Shown here piece after piece: positions 42,504-52,685 of a DNA stretch of 64,000 nucleotides. The notes under the pieces are model-generated. The model saw nothing but the letters and a program-made list of their open reading frames with translations. It did no database searches and was not told the DNA's origin. The DNA comes from Epithemia pelagica. Lineage: Eukaryota; Bacillariophyta; Bacillariophyceae; Surirellales; Surirellaceae. The first letter of the stretch is position 1. Every line of letters starts with the position of its first letter. The stretch lies in the NCBI GenBank assembly GCA_946965045.2, contig OX337228.1, forward strand, positions 6,572,001-6,636,000. Direction: 5' to 3'. Made by a program: the position numbers and the translations under genes.

Positions 42504-45500
42504 ATGACGCAGGGCAACTCAACCCCATCTTGCAAACCCAACAATACACTGAAAAAAATCGCCAAACCCAACACAACAACAAGGCGGACGTTAGGTTTGT
42601 TGGGGGCAGGTCTTCCCTCCTCATTATCACATCATTATCATTACACGATGGAACAACCACCACCACCACGCATCAAGAGTATTTGGCCGGTCCGTCTCTC
42701 TCCCACGACAGATCTGCCAGGTACCAACAGCTCCAAATTGATCAAAACCTCCATTTGGCAAGACGCCAAACAACAAACAAGTTTGACCTCGAGTCAATTG
42801 AGTCGCAAAGTGGTCGAATCCACCGCCGAATGGATGCTCAAAATTGTACGACGGGCTCAACCAGAGGCGGAAGAGCAACAACAAGAAGAAAAGACTCTGG
42901 CCTCGACGGTTGTGATTGTAAGTTATGGCAATGGCTACGAAACACTGTGTTTGGTGGATGGAGCCGACTTGCCCGAAGCCAATCTGGAAACCTTGCCCCG
43001 TGTGGGTGTTAATGTTGTGGTGGCTAGTATCCAATCCGATCCGGTCACGCGTCTCGACGAGTACGGCGTCGTGACGCCTCAAGATGTCATTGTCGATCAC
43101 TTGACCGAAGGATTGGCCTCCTGTCCCGAAGGGGTCTGCGTCTTTTTGCATACCACGTTGGACCACAATGATCATGGCAGTGGGTCCTGGAATGATACTA
43201 CTAGTAGTAGGGAGGCGGAGGGAAACGACGAATCCAACAATGACAAGACAGATCGCAATCACATTGTGCGCCTGTGGTCTCGACCCAACGATCGATATGC
43301 CGTCCAACACATGCAACGATTAAAACACGAAGAACAAGACTTTTGTCCACCCTCGTCCGACTTACCACCCGTGCTCCTGCAAAAACAAGAAACACCCGCA
43401 ACAACAACAACAACAACGACAAAGAGAAAGAGGAGTAGCAGCAACAACAGCAGTACGCCACGAGCCGCCAAGAAGCAAGTCTTGGTGGCCAGACGTTCGA
43501 CCAGAATTTCGGCTCCCGAACGACCATCCTCGCCTCTGGACGATTCCGACCAAGATGTGCCAAACAGCCGTCGTAACAGCAACAGCAGCACGCCAAGATC
43601 CTCCAAGAAGAAACCAGACAACAACAAGAACAACGACAAAAAGGCTGTGGGAACTGTGAACTCGCAAAGCGATTCTTCGGAGGATTCGTCCACCTCCTCC
43701 AACCACAACAAAACAACCAAGAAAACAAAAAAGAGTGAAGTCACGATTGCTCAAGAACCATCCCGCATCATTGTCATTCCGGCAGGACAACGACGATCTC
43801 CCGTCAAGCGAACCATTCCAGTCGAAAAGTCATCCGCCGCCGCCGCCGCCAAGTCCTCCGCAACCAAGAAGCAAAGTGTGGGGACCACTCGTACCAAAGA
43901 GGCCGCCAAAGCATCGACTCCCCGTTCCATTCTCAAAACCTCCAACAACAACAAGAACGCCAATAAGGATCCAACCGCACATGAGAGCGAAGATGACGTA
44001 GGTTCGACCGAAAAAACTCTCGGCACAAAACGGAGGGCTGCCAAAGATCCACAAACAAACTACCATGAAGATACAGAAAGTGAAATGGGGTCGCCCGAAC
44101 CACCGCCTACACCACCCACGCAAAAGAAACGAGCTAGTGTGGAAACTAAAAAGAGGGCTGCTTCCAAGGAACCCGTCAAGGAGAACCATGAAGATTCGGA
44201 CAGTGAAATGGGTTCTCCAGCAGAACCACCGCCTACACCACCCACGCAAAAGACTCCAGAGAACAAGGGAAAACAGGTGTCTTCACTCACCAAGGGAAAG
44301 GCAGCAGCATCACGTCCTCCGACTTTGGAAGAGTTTAGCGCCTTGGTCGAGAAAATGAAGAAGGAACTTGCTGGTGCTCCACCGCCTACACCACCCACTC
44401 AAAAGAAACGGGCAAGTGCGGACACCAAAACGAGGGCTTCCTCCAAGGAACCAATCAAGGAGAACCACGAAGATACAGAGAGTGAAAGGGGGTCACCCGG
44501 ACCACCGCCTACACCACCCACCCAAAAGAAACGGACAAGTGCGGACACGAAAAAGAAGACTTTGAAAGAACAACGAGACGCGCAAAAAAACAAACACAAG
44601 GATGACGATGACAATGAGAAATCGTCAAAGCAACCGGCACGGAAACAGACAAGTGCAGCAAAGAGAAAGATGGCCCTCAAGGACCAAGATCAAGAGGAGA
44701 ATAAAGAGAGCAATGACAATGCGAGTTCGTCAAGACAACCCAAACCCAAAAAGATGGCTACAGAGACTTTGAAGAGGGCTTCGAAGGAACAAGACAACGA
44801 CAACCACGAAGATACTGAAAGTGAAATGGGTTCACCAGTACGACCCACACAGAAAAAGGCAAGTCCATCCATAGAATCATCACAGAAAAAGGCAGCTCCG
44901 AAGAGAAAGAAGGAAACTCCAAATAATCAAAACCAACAGGAAGACAGTGATAGCGATTCGTCAAAAGAAGCTACACAAGAAAGGGAGACTCCAGAGAACA
45001 AGGGAAAAAAGGTGTCTTCAGTCAGCGAGGGAAAGGCAGAAGCATCACGTCGTCCGACTAGGGAAGAGTTTAACGCCCAAGTAGGGGAATTCAAGAAGCA
45101 ACTTGCTGCTGGTGCTCCCCCGCCTGCAGCGAATGACGATGAAAAAGCCACCCTTGGCTTTGCACCACGGGAAGTGCTTCTGCTGAATCGGTACGTTATA
45201 CAGTACAAGTTGGGAATGAATGACCCTGTGTAACTCACTTTTCTTGCTTTTGATATATGTTCAGTGCGTTTGAAAACAAAATGGAAGAACCAGAGTACAA
45301 ACGCAAGACCAGAGACAAACGGTCAGGCAAAGCTCTTTATTCTATAACCGATATACGGCACGCCAATAAAGTGTTGAAAGCTCTCGACAAGGAAATGGTG
45401 GAAATCCGCAAAGTCCAGAAGAAACTAGCGGCGGAGAGATTGAAGGCAGAGAAAGCCGCTACGAAAAGGCCGCCAGGGCGTCCGAAAGGATCCAAAAACA

Positions 45501-45526
45501 AGAAACCAAGGGTTGTAAAAAAGTGA
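42504..45526 (+). CDS. Repetitive Lys/Pro-rich AT-hook protein
   Basis: Two exons (42504-45190, 45265-45526; 74-base intron splitting an Arg codon) encode 982 residues. An in-frame ATG at 42648 would give 934 and may be the true start. Residues about 55-240 form a possibly folded domain (STVVIVSYGNGYETLCLVDGADL, GVCVFLHTTL). The rest is disordered: Ser/Thr/Asn runs, VARRSTRISAPERP, then at least five copies of a module built from KENHEDTESEMGSP, PPPTPPTQKKRAS and TKKRASSKEP. The last exon ends in RPPGRPKGSKNKK, an AT-hook (GRP core) that binds AT-rich minor groove. A nuclear or chromatin role is inferred. The last codons and 3' UTR are tandemly duplicated. Confidence 0.75.
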
Positions 45527-45756
45527 TGATGTAATACTAGTACTTGCAATAGGTTGTAGTTGAAGTATAGTCTGTGTCGGTTTGCCCGCAGTGAAACGAC
45601 TCGCGTCACCCCTCTCGGCGTCCGAAAGGATCCAAAAACAAGAAACCAAGGGTTGTAAAAAAGATGATGTAATACTAGTACTTCCAATAGATTGTAGTTG
45701 AAGTATAGTCTGTGTCGGTTGGCCCGCGGTGAGACGGCTCGCGTCACCCCTCTCTG
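45477..45756. repeat. 140-base tandem duplication between convergent genes
   Basis: Two copies (about 45477-45616 and 45617-45756) begin GGCGTCCGAAAGGATCCAAA and end CGCGTCACCCCTCTC. The left copy holds the C-terminal codons and stop of the AT-hook gene. The right copy holds the stop codon of the MFS gene on the other strand. The unit therefore equals the original overlap of the two gene ends. Confidence 0.9.
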
Positions 45757-47752
45757 CTGCTTGTGGGTACCGGTACAATCCCATCCGAGTCGGTTTCCTC
45801 GTCCGTCGCATCTTCCAGAATGACATGAGTACCACCACCCATGTCTTTTCCCTTAGTCTCGGGTAGTTTTGCCGCACAAAGAACGGTAAAGAGATGTACA
45901 AAGAACATGACAATGCCAATTTCAACGAGGGAAATGTTTCCCTCCACCAAGAAGGGGCAAAAAAAGGCGCCCAAACGCGCCATGGCGTTGGCACTACTGT
46001 GGCCTGTGGAACGAACCTGTTACATCAAGACATGTGCGTGAGATATGAACCATGTTTCTACGGCTCATTCATTCATTCATTCATTCATGTGACTTACTTC
46101 GGTAGTCAGGATTTCCGCCGTGCTGACCCAGGTAGTACAGGTTCCGCCCATTTCAAAGACTCGTGCAGCAAAGGCGAGATAGACGAGTATGAAACGAGGA
46201 AAGTTCCATGCGTGTAGAACACAAAGTAAGCAAACGGAAATACCAGCCAGTAGGTAACATCCAACCTGCGAAGAGATTCGACCGACTCGGTCCACCAACA
46301 GAATGACCAAGGTTGTTCCGACCAGTTCAGCGGAACTGCTAAGAAAAATCGCACCATAATCAAAGTCGTAGGACGACGAGGAAGCACTGCCTTCGACATG
46401 ACTTGAAGATTCCTCATCATCTTTTTCAAACACTCTGGTAATGGCAAGTAAGCAGCCATAATATCCAAAGGCAAAGCCTCCCCAGGTGCCCCATAGACGA
46501 AAGGTGATTTCACGCCACTCGGACGTAAACAGGTCCGAGATGGACGCATTTTGGTGGGAAAGATCCTTGTGTAAGCGAATCGTTTCGGGAAATAGGACAT
46601 AGGGGTCTTGATGACCATTGGCTCGCGCTCCCCGACGCAATACCTCCAGTGCTTCTTCCGATTTGCCTTCGGCAGCGAGCCACAAGGCCGATTCGGGGAC
46701 ACAAAAATATCCAATGAGGAGCGATAACACACATGGTACGGTGCACAGCTGGACAAAGAGACGCCAATTGTGACCTCCTCTCTCACCACCATCATCACTG
46801 TCCCTAGTGACGATAAAATCAGTCACTTCTGGCGACACGTCAATACTACTACTGCTGGATTTTCCATGAAGGGTGGCGTACGCTACGCCGACGACATAGA
46901 GACATCCAATCGTCCAGAAATACTGCCAAGAAAGATGCACTGTGAGAGAAAGAGCACTGGGGAAAAGGTGAAAGGGATGCATTGTGTGTGAGCACTTACT
47001 TCAATCGAGAGGAGAATTTTGCCTCGCCCCTTGGAGGGAAGAAACTCGGCCAATAGATCAAAGGGCACAACCAATCCACCCACGCCAAAGCCAACCCAAA
47101 ACAACAGGAAGACAAAGACTGTGTAATTGTGTGAAAATGAGGTGGCGAAGCCAAAGACACTTATGATAATGGCCGACATGAGAAATATAGGTCGCCGACC
47201 GTAGGCATCGGCAGCGGGGCCCAGCACCAAGGTCCCCAACATGGAGCCTGCAAAGAGGCAGGATGTTATGGATTCTGTCTTTGCATTCGACAGGGACCAC
47301 TCTTCTTTGAGCACCAACGTCAAGAACGAAAGGAGAATCACCTGCATTGCATCCGCTGCAAAACACAAGCCAGACGCAATCAGAATTTTAATCTGGAACG
47401 GTCCTGCCCCCAGTCGATCCATGGCTTGCTCTACTGTTATCCATTCTTCTCCTCCTTCCACCCCATCCTCACCACCTAACAGTTCGACGTCCACGTCGCT
47501 CTCTTCATTCTCCATGGACTTGATAAGCGAAACTTTTTCGGTATTGTCGTCCGTGTTGGTGGCAGTAGAAGGGGATGACAGCAACACATCTTCATTCTTC
47601 GCTCGGACGTCCACATCTTGGGTTTGCTCCATTTCATGAAGCCCTTTTGTTATTGCTGTTGTTGCTGGGGTATCGTGGGTGCTGTTGTTGCTTTCCTCCT
47701 CGTGATGGGAGGAGGCCATTGTGTCTAATCGTTGTTCTGCGTCCAGGGACAT
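45744..47752 (-). CDS. SV2/SVOP-like MFS transporter
   Basis: Three exons (47752-47000, 46922-46098, 46016-45744; introns of 77 and 81 bases) encode 616 residues from the ATG at 47752. An alternative start at 47719 would give 605. A 120-residue acidic N-terminus precedes 12 predicted membrane helices. MFS signatures: GAGPFQIKILIASGLCFAADAM at helix 1, GPAADAYGRRPIF (loop 2-3, D-x-x-GRR), PFDLLAEFLPSKGRGK, and VRSTGHSSANAMARLGAFFCPF after helix 10. The latter two are typical of the SV2/SVOP and organic-cation branch. A PES-type motif (VPESALWLAAEGKSEEA) follows helix 6. Substrate is unknown. The second exon join crosses the helix 10-11 loop. Confidence 0.88.
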
Positions 47753-48034
47753 CTTGGGCCAAAACAAGGGAGAAAATGGGAACGAAATGACGGGGCACTG
47801 TTTACAGTGTGACTGCTGGTCGCGGAAACCAGTGCGCGCCGGCCTTTCACAACGGAAACCTTTGGTCGCACCGAGGTCAAGTCGCGGATAATACTCGTGA
47901 CGAATCGTCCGCATCCACAAATAATTGGCAGATGTTCCAGAGACAAGAAAAGATCCATCAACCAGACGACCAAGTTGTTGGGAGATTTCAACGACGACAT
48001 ACCAACATCCAACAATCGCCATTATTTAAGCATT
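47753..48034. promoter_or_regulatory. Bidirectional promoter region
   Basis: These 282 bases lie between the divergent MFS (-) and Obg (+) genes. Frames stay open on both strands here, but neither continuation looks conserved. Confidence 0.4.
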
Positions 48035-49986
48035 ATGCAATCCCCATGGATACTCACTCGTACCTTCTTGAGCAACTCTTGTTGGTATGGCAAGCATGTT
48101 TCGCTGCGGCAGTCGGCATCCGCATCGTTCCATTTCGTGGAACGGATCCAGTCACCACCATTATGTAGTATCCATGCCCACCACTTGTCTACCAAGGCCA
48201 AACACCGTCCTGACAAGAAACAGCGTCCAAACAGAAGCAATGACAACAACAACAACATGTCTATGACCGGAATATCCAGCATGACTCAACAGGAAACCAA
48301 CAGTTCCATTCAAGAGGCTGCCAAAGCCAAACAGGTCCATCTCAAAGCTCGAAACAGAAACAACAAGAAGAAGAACAAAGAGAATTGGCAGTATCGAATG
48401 CGCTTTATCGACCAAACTCGAATACGAGTTGCTGGAGGGACTGGGGGGAGAGGATGTTTGTCCCATCAAGTGGCTCGAAAGAGACGAATGCATCCCGATG
48501 GTGGACATGGTGGTGCCGGTGGCTCGGTGATATTGGTAGCCGACAGTAAATTGTCATCCTTGCGCATGAGAATCAAACACTATACCGCACCCACTGGAAA
48601 CGCTGGCACATCCAAAAAGCAAAGAGGAAGATGTGGTCGGAATCTCATTGTCCGAGTTCCCTGTGGTGTGATGGTGAAACGAGTGCTTAAAATGGATGAG
48701 GAATGGGACGAGACAACCAAGCAAGTGGCGGGTTACACACCCGAGATTGATATGGGATATCTTACCAAGGGTGGATCCACCTTTATGTCGGATGATGAAG
48801 AAGCAGCAGCAGCGGCGGCCGTACGAGTGGAACAACAACAAGAGGATGATGCAGAATTTGACGAGGATCTCAATGTGTATTCTGAAAATGATCTCGAGGC
48901 CATGGGTGACGTTGAGTACTTTGAAGGAGAGGAAGGTATTCCCGATGACATTCTTGCCATGTTGAACAGCGACCATGGTTACTTTGAAGATGAGATAGAC
49001 GCAGAGCAGGAGGTCTCCACTCAAGAGACTATTGGGGAAGAGGAACAGGATAATTCTCAAGAAGATAACGGTCTTGAAGTGGATCAAATGCCAACTAAAC
49101 TCGTGCCAGTGGCGGATCTGGATACACATGGATCCTTTTGTGTGGTGGCCAAAGGTGGAAGAGGTGGCATAGGAACCGTGGCCTATGCTCGTCTGCAACT
49201 GCAGGACAGGCCTAGTGCAGTTCAAATGATGAAAGATTCATCTCCCGAGTATGGTGAAGGTAACGTCCAAAAACAACCGCGTCTGGAGAAATGGAACATG
49301 GGACCTTTGGCTCACACCTCACACTTTGTACTGTTTCATCTTGTGCTGATACACCAGTGGCTCATCTTGAATTGGAACTAAAACTGATTGCAGACATTGG
49401 TCTTGTTGGGTTCCCCAACGCTGGCAAATCTAGTCTTCTTCGCGCCATGTCCAACGCAACACCAAAAGTTGCACCCTATCCGTTCACAACACTTCATCCT
49501 TTGATGGGTGTTATTCAATATCGTGATGGACATAGTATCCGAGCCGCTGACATTCCTGGTCTCATTGACGGGGCAGCGGAGGGACGAGGTTGTGGTCATG
49601 ACTTTTTGCGGCACATTGAAAGAACCAAAGCTCTCCTCTATATTGTGGACGTGGCCGGAACCGATGGGAGAGATCCATGCGAGGACTTGAGAATTCTAGT
49701 AAATGAACTTTCGGCGTATGGGCATGAGTTGCGTGACCGTCGAGCCCTTGTTTTGGCCAACAAGACAGATCTTGTGGACCCGGAACGCGTGCCAGAATTG
49801 TTGTTTTCGCTGTCCGAAGTGGTCCAAGATATGGAAATTCATACCGATCACGATGTTCACGCCGCCAGTGTGGGCGTTACGGGAGACGGGCTGCCCCTCC
49901 TTTCTCGTTCCATGCGCGAACTCTGTGCCAAGGCTGACGAGGACCGTCAGCAGCAACTGGAGCTTGAAGCACAACTGCTTGGATGA
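48035..49986 (+). CDS. Mitochondrial Obg-family GTPase (MTG2/ObgH-like)
   Basis: Two exons (48035-49259, 49358-49986; 98-base intron; join SPEYGE|VAHLELELK) encode 617 residues. The start at 48035 gives an Arg/Ser-rich presequence (LRQSASASFHF...) without acidic residues, fitting mitochondrial import. The Obg fold follows with glycine-rich loops (VAGGTGGRGC, DGGHGGAGGSVIL, AKGGRGGIGTVAYA). The G domain has G1 GFPNAGKSS, a switch I TTLHPLMG, G3 DIPGLIDGA and G4 NKTD. Obg proteins act in late large-subunit ribosome assembly. An acidic insert of about 120 residues (with runs of Ala, Glu and Asp) interrupts the Obg fold before the last glycine loop, unusual for the family. Confidence 0.93.
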
Positions 49987-50136
49987 GAATCAACCTTAGG
50001 CCGTTTTGAATGAATACCCTCCAACCCTCTCTGCTTCTAGCATGTAGACTCATACTGATAGGTACATGACCTTCAGGTGAAAGGTTGGAATACATTCATA
50101 TGGTACTTTTTTTGTCGTTAGCTTCTATTTTACATT

Positions 50137-50937
50137 CTATCGAAACCAGTTACCAAAGGGGTTCATCCTTTGGCGCTTGATATTCTTTTTCATACACAGC
50201 ATTACTGTAGGCACCATATTCATTTTTCCGCTTTTTTGTGGTAACAGTGTTTGAGCATCATTGTCCGACCATATCGTCTTGTACCCCAGTTTTTGGTACA
50301 ACTTGACAGCGCCTCGATTTCGTTGTTCCACCAAAAGATAGCAGGCCTCTTGGTCCGTCCAAGTTTGCCGAACATATTCTTCCACTGCATCAACCATGAG
50401 TTCTGCCAGACCACGACGTCGATATTCCCGTGAGACGGCCAAATTACTCATGAGCGGTGCCTGTTTCTCTAATATTTGAGGCGAGGAGACGCCACCATCC
50501 CTTATCACATCAAGCTCAATGCCGGCACAGGCCAATATCTCTTGGTTGTTGCCACTGCGAACGACAAAGAACTGTGACTTGTTGACGAGTCTTCCCTTGC
50601 CGTATCGCTTTTGAAATTCAGCGAGTTGTGAAGAACGCAATTCTTGTTGTTGGCTGGAGGACAACTGGTTGGTGCCACCTCCCACTTTGGCCGTCCAAAA
50701 GGCATCCACGAAGAAATCTGAAGCTCGAACTAGCTCCGATTTGTAAGAGAATAGATCAGGCGCTTCCAACAGTTCCGAGTAGGTGATCACGTTGGCCTTT
50801 CGAACTGGGAACAAAAGGGAGGCTAACCCAAAGGTCGGAGGAGGTGCAAGAGGCGTCAGTGCATTGGCTGCAGGCAACCAGTTCAACGACGAAAGACTGA
50901 TTGCAACAATCACTAGCCACATCATACAGCTCTCCAT
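50137..50937 (-). CDS. GNAT N-acetyltransferase
   Basis: 266 residues from the ATG at 50937. The frame is open upstream to 51141, but this start gives a signal-peptide-like hydrophobic leader (MMWLVIVAISLSSLNWLPAANA). The GNAT fold follows: NLAVSREYRRRGLAELMVDAVEEYV contains the acetyl-CoA loop (R-x-x-G-x-G/A type, RRRGLA). CYLLVEQRNRGAVKLYQKLGYK is the C-terminal strand-helix-strand pattern. Secretory entry is likely. The residue after the leader is Leu or Thr rather than Phe, so a plastid destination is possible but weaker than for the other plastid genes here. Substrate is unknown. Plant plastid GNATs acetylate protein lysines and N-termini. Confidence 0.82.
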   Translation of the reverse strand: MESCMMWLVIVAISLSSLNWLPAANALTPLAPPPTFGLASLLFPVRKANVITYSELLEAPDLFSYKSELVRASDFFVDAFWTAKVGGGTNQLSSSQQQELRSSQLAEFQKRYGKGRLVNKSQFFVVRSGNNQEILACAGIELDVIRDGGVSSPQILEKQAPLMSNLAVSREYRRRGLAELMVDAVEEYVRQTWTDQEACYLLVEQRNRGAVKLYQKLGYKTIWSDNDAQTLLPQKSGKMNMVPTVMLCMKKNIKRQRMNPFGNWFR

Positions 50938-51693
50938 AATCGCCGACAACGCAAAGACAGAGGGGACTATCACCACCTCTTGCTCTAAAGTTCCTTGGTC
51001 TGAGATTTCGGATGATGTGTTGAACAACGTACTTCGAGAACAGAATAGATCTGGGTGGCATGAAAGTTTTTCGCGACAGGCATGACGTGGATCAAAGGAG
51101 CGACCGAAAAAGATTTCAGTGATTCTAGTCGCACAAACCATTTTTCGCTAGCCTCATAGCCCCAAACATAAATACTAATGATGATAGCTAGGAGTTGGAG
51201 TGCTCGAGAATCGAGACTTGAGCATTCTATCAACAGAGATGATTAGATGCTTGGAAAGTGAACGGAAGAAAGAACTAATACAGCATAACAAAGGGAAAGC
51301 GAATTGCTTGCTAGTTTCGGTCGAACGACACCGATCAGACCCGTTAGTCGTTGGCACAGACGTTGCGAGTTTGAAGCATGATACATACGAGTGTTCACTC
51401 TGCTGATCTTGCCAGCCTGCATTGCTCCATTAAAAGCATTGGCTAAGGATCCAAAACGGCTGCAAGTATGTGAATGATCTATATTCTAGAGAGGAAACTT
51501 GAGTCGTTGGGCCCATATTGGCCGCTCGTCAGAAAGTTGTCAATCGCCTCGGTGTACAAGGACATGGAAGCGACAACTGAGGACCTAACGATATGTTTCA
51601 GAAGCTCTTCCGAAGCCGCCATCCGACAAATTCAAGAATCACAAGATGAAGAAACAATGTTGACCCGACTCCGGAAGCTACCATTACCAGAAT
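50938..51693. other. Intergenic space with small unassigned frames
   Basis: About 750 bases between the GNAT start and the 3' end of the split ISCA2-like gene. A plus-strand frame from 51474 to 51728 (84 codons, helix-rich) overlaps the ISCA2 stop region. Another runs from 51239 to 51406. Neither has recognised features. Confidence 0.35.
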
Positions 51694-52157
51694 CTAATCA
51701 ATGGCAGGGTTGGCCGAAAAGTTCTTGACGGCAAAACTGGATCCACATCCACAGGCTGATTCGGACTGAGGGTTGTCACGAATTTCAAACGAACTTTTAA
51801 TCATTTCGACCACATAATCCAAGGTTGCACCTCGCAGCAAGTTCATGGACGAAGAGTCAATAACAACACGGGATCCCTGCGGATTGATCCAAACCATATC
51901 TTCATTTTCTTCATCGATGATATCTTCAGTATTGTCCAAGCAATGAAATTCAAATTGATAGGTAAATCCAGAACATCCACCGGCGTCGACAAAGACTCGA
52001 AGGTAAACCTTATCAAGATCATGGCCCTTCTTGGACGCGAGTCGCTCCATTTGCTTCCAGCAGGAATCCGTGATTATAAGAAAATTGTCAGTTAGCAAGA
52101 AGGTATCGTGATTGCCTTCTTTGACGGGGAAGTTGGCGTTGTTCACTGGAAGGGATG
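51694..52157 (-). pseudogene. ISCA2-like Fe-S assembly gene, 3' part (interrupted)
   Basis: Residues from LPVNNANFP to the stop form an A-type (HesB/IscA) domain of about 115 residues: CWKQMERLASKK, VFVDAGGCSGF, and the C-terminal pair ACGCGSSF. The three conserved Cys bind and transfer Fe-S clusters. Mitochondrial ISCA2 works with ISCA1 and IBA57 on 4Fe-4S enzymes. A copia element sits exactly at 52158, so this part has lost its start. The 5' part is at 61310-61669. The codon TCC inside the target duplication is in the same phase on both sides, so the uninterrupted allele would read straight through with about 272 residues. Confidence 0.88.
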
Positions 52158-52659
52158 TGTCAGAGTCACTAGCATACACTGGGTATACTAATAGCTAGGG
52201 GAATACCGCGTAGTCGGGGTGGAGATTGATCAAGTCTCCACACCAACCTAGAAGTCTTTTGCGTTGCAAAAACTCCTGTATCGATATTATGATTAAAGCT
52301 ATAGAGTAAACAAAGTGATCTTGAGTTCCTCATTTTGATTCCTCGCTTTGGTTTCCAGGAATTGATTTGCTATCTTGCAACGCACAGCTTGATTCAAATG
52401 GACGATAGTTATCTCATTTGTTGTTTGTTGTGTCATAGGTTAGTTAGCAAAACATGAGTGTCGTAGACACAAACGGCGAGTGGCCCGGCGTTCTGTGGCG
52501 CCAAAGCCCATCCTGCGCGTTATGCATGCGCGGATTCCGACATGTAGGCTTATATCATTGGGTCATGCAACACAAACTGCCAGTCGTGCAAATTCAATAT
52601 TTCAAAACACAAATACAAATTTGGAAACGCGACTGGTGCTAAAAACATAAACTGCGACT
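52158..52659 (-). repeat. 3' LTR of the copia element
   Basis: 502 bases, offset 8650 from the other LTR, with no difference found by eye. The 62-codon plus-strand frame inside is present in both LTRs and is antisense to the element, so probably not a gene. Confidence 0.95.
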
Positions 52660-52685
52660 CTCCCTCTTGGGCTTGGTGTCACAGT

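Noticed and set aside
46883-48022. Longer start for the MFS gene at 48022
   Set aside because: The extra 90 residues overlap the divergent Obg promoter and first codons and look non-conserved; the ATG at 47752 is preferred.
51474-51728. 84-codon plus-strand frame beside ISCA2
   Set aside because: An upstream exon would need a 25-base intron, too short to be credible; no family features.
52454-52642. 62-codon plus-strand frame in each LTR (also 61104-61292)
   Set aside because: Identical only because the LTRs are identical; it is antisense to the element and has no protein features.
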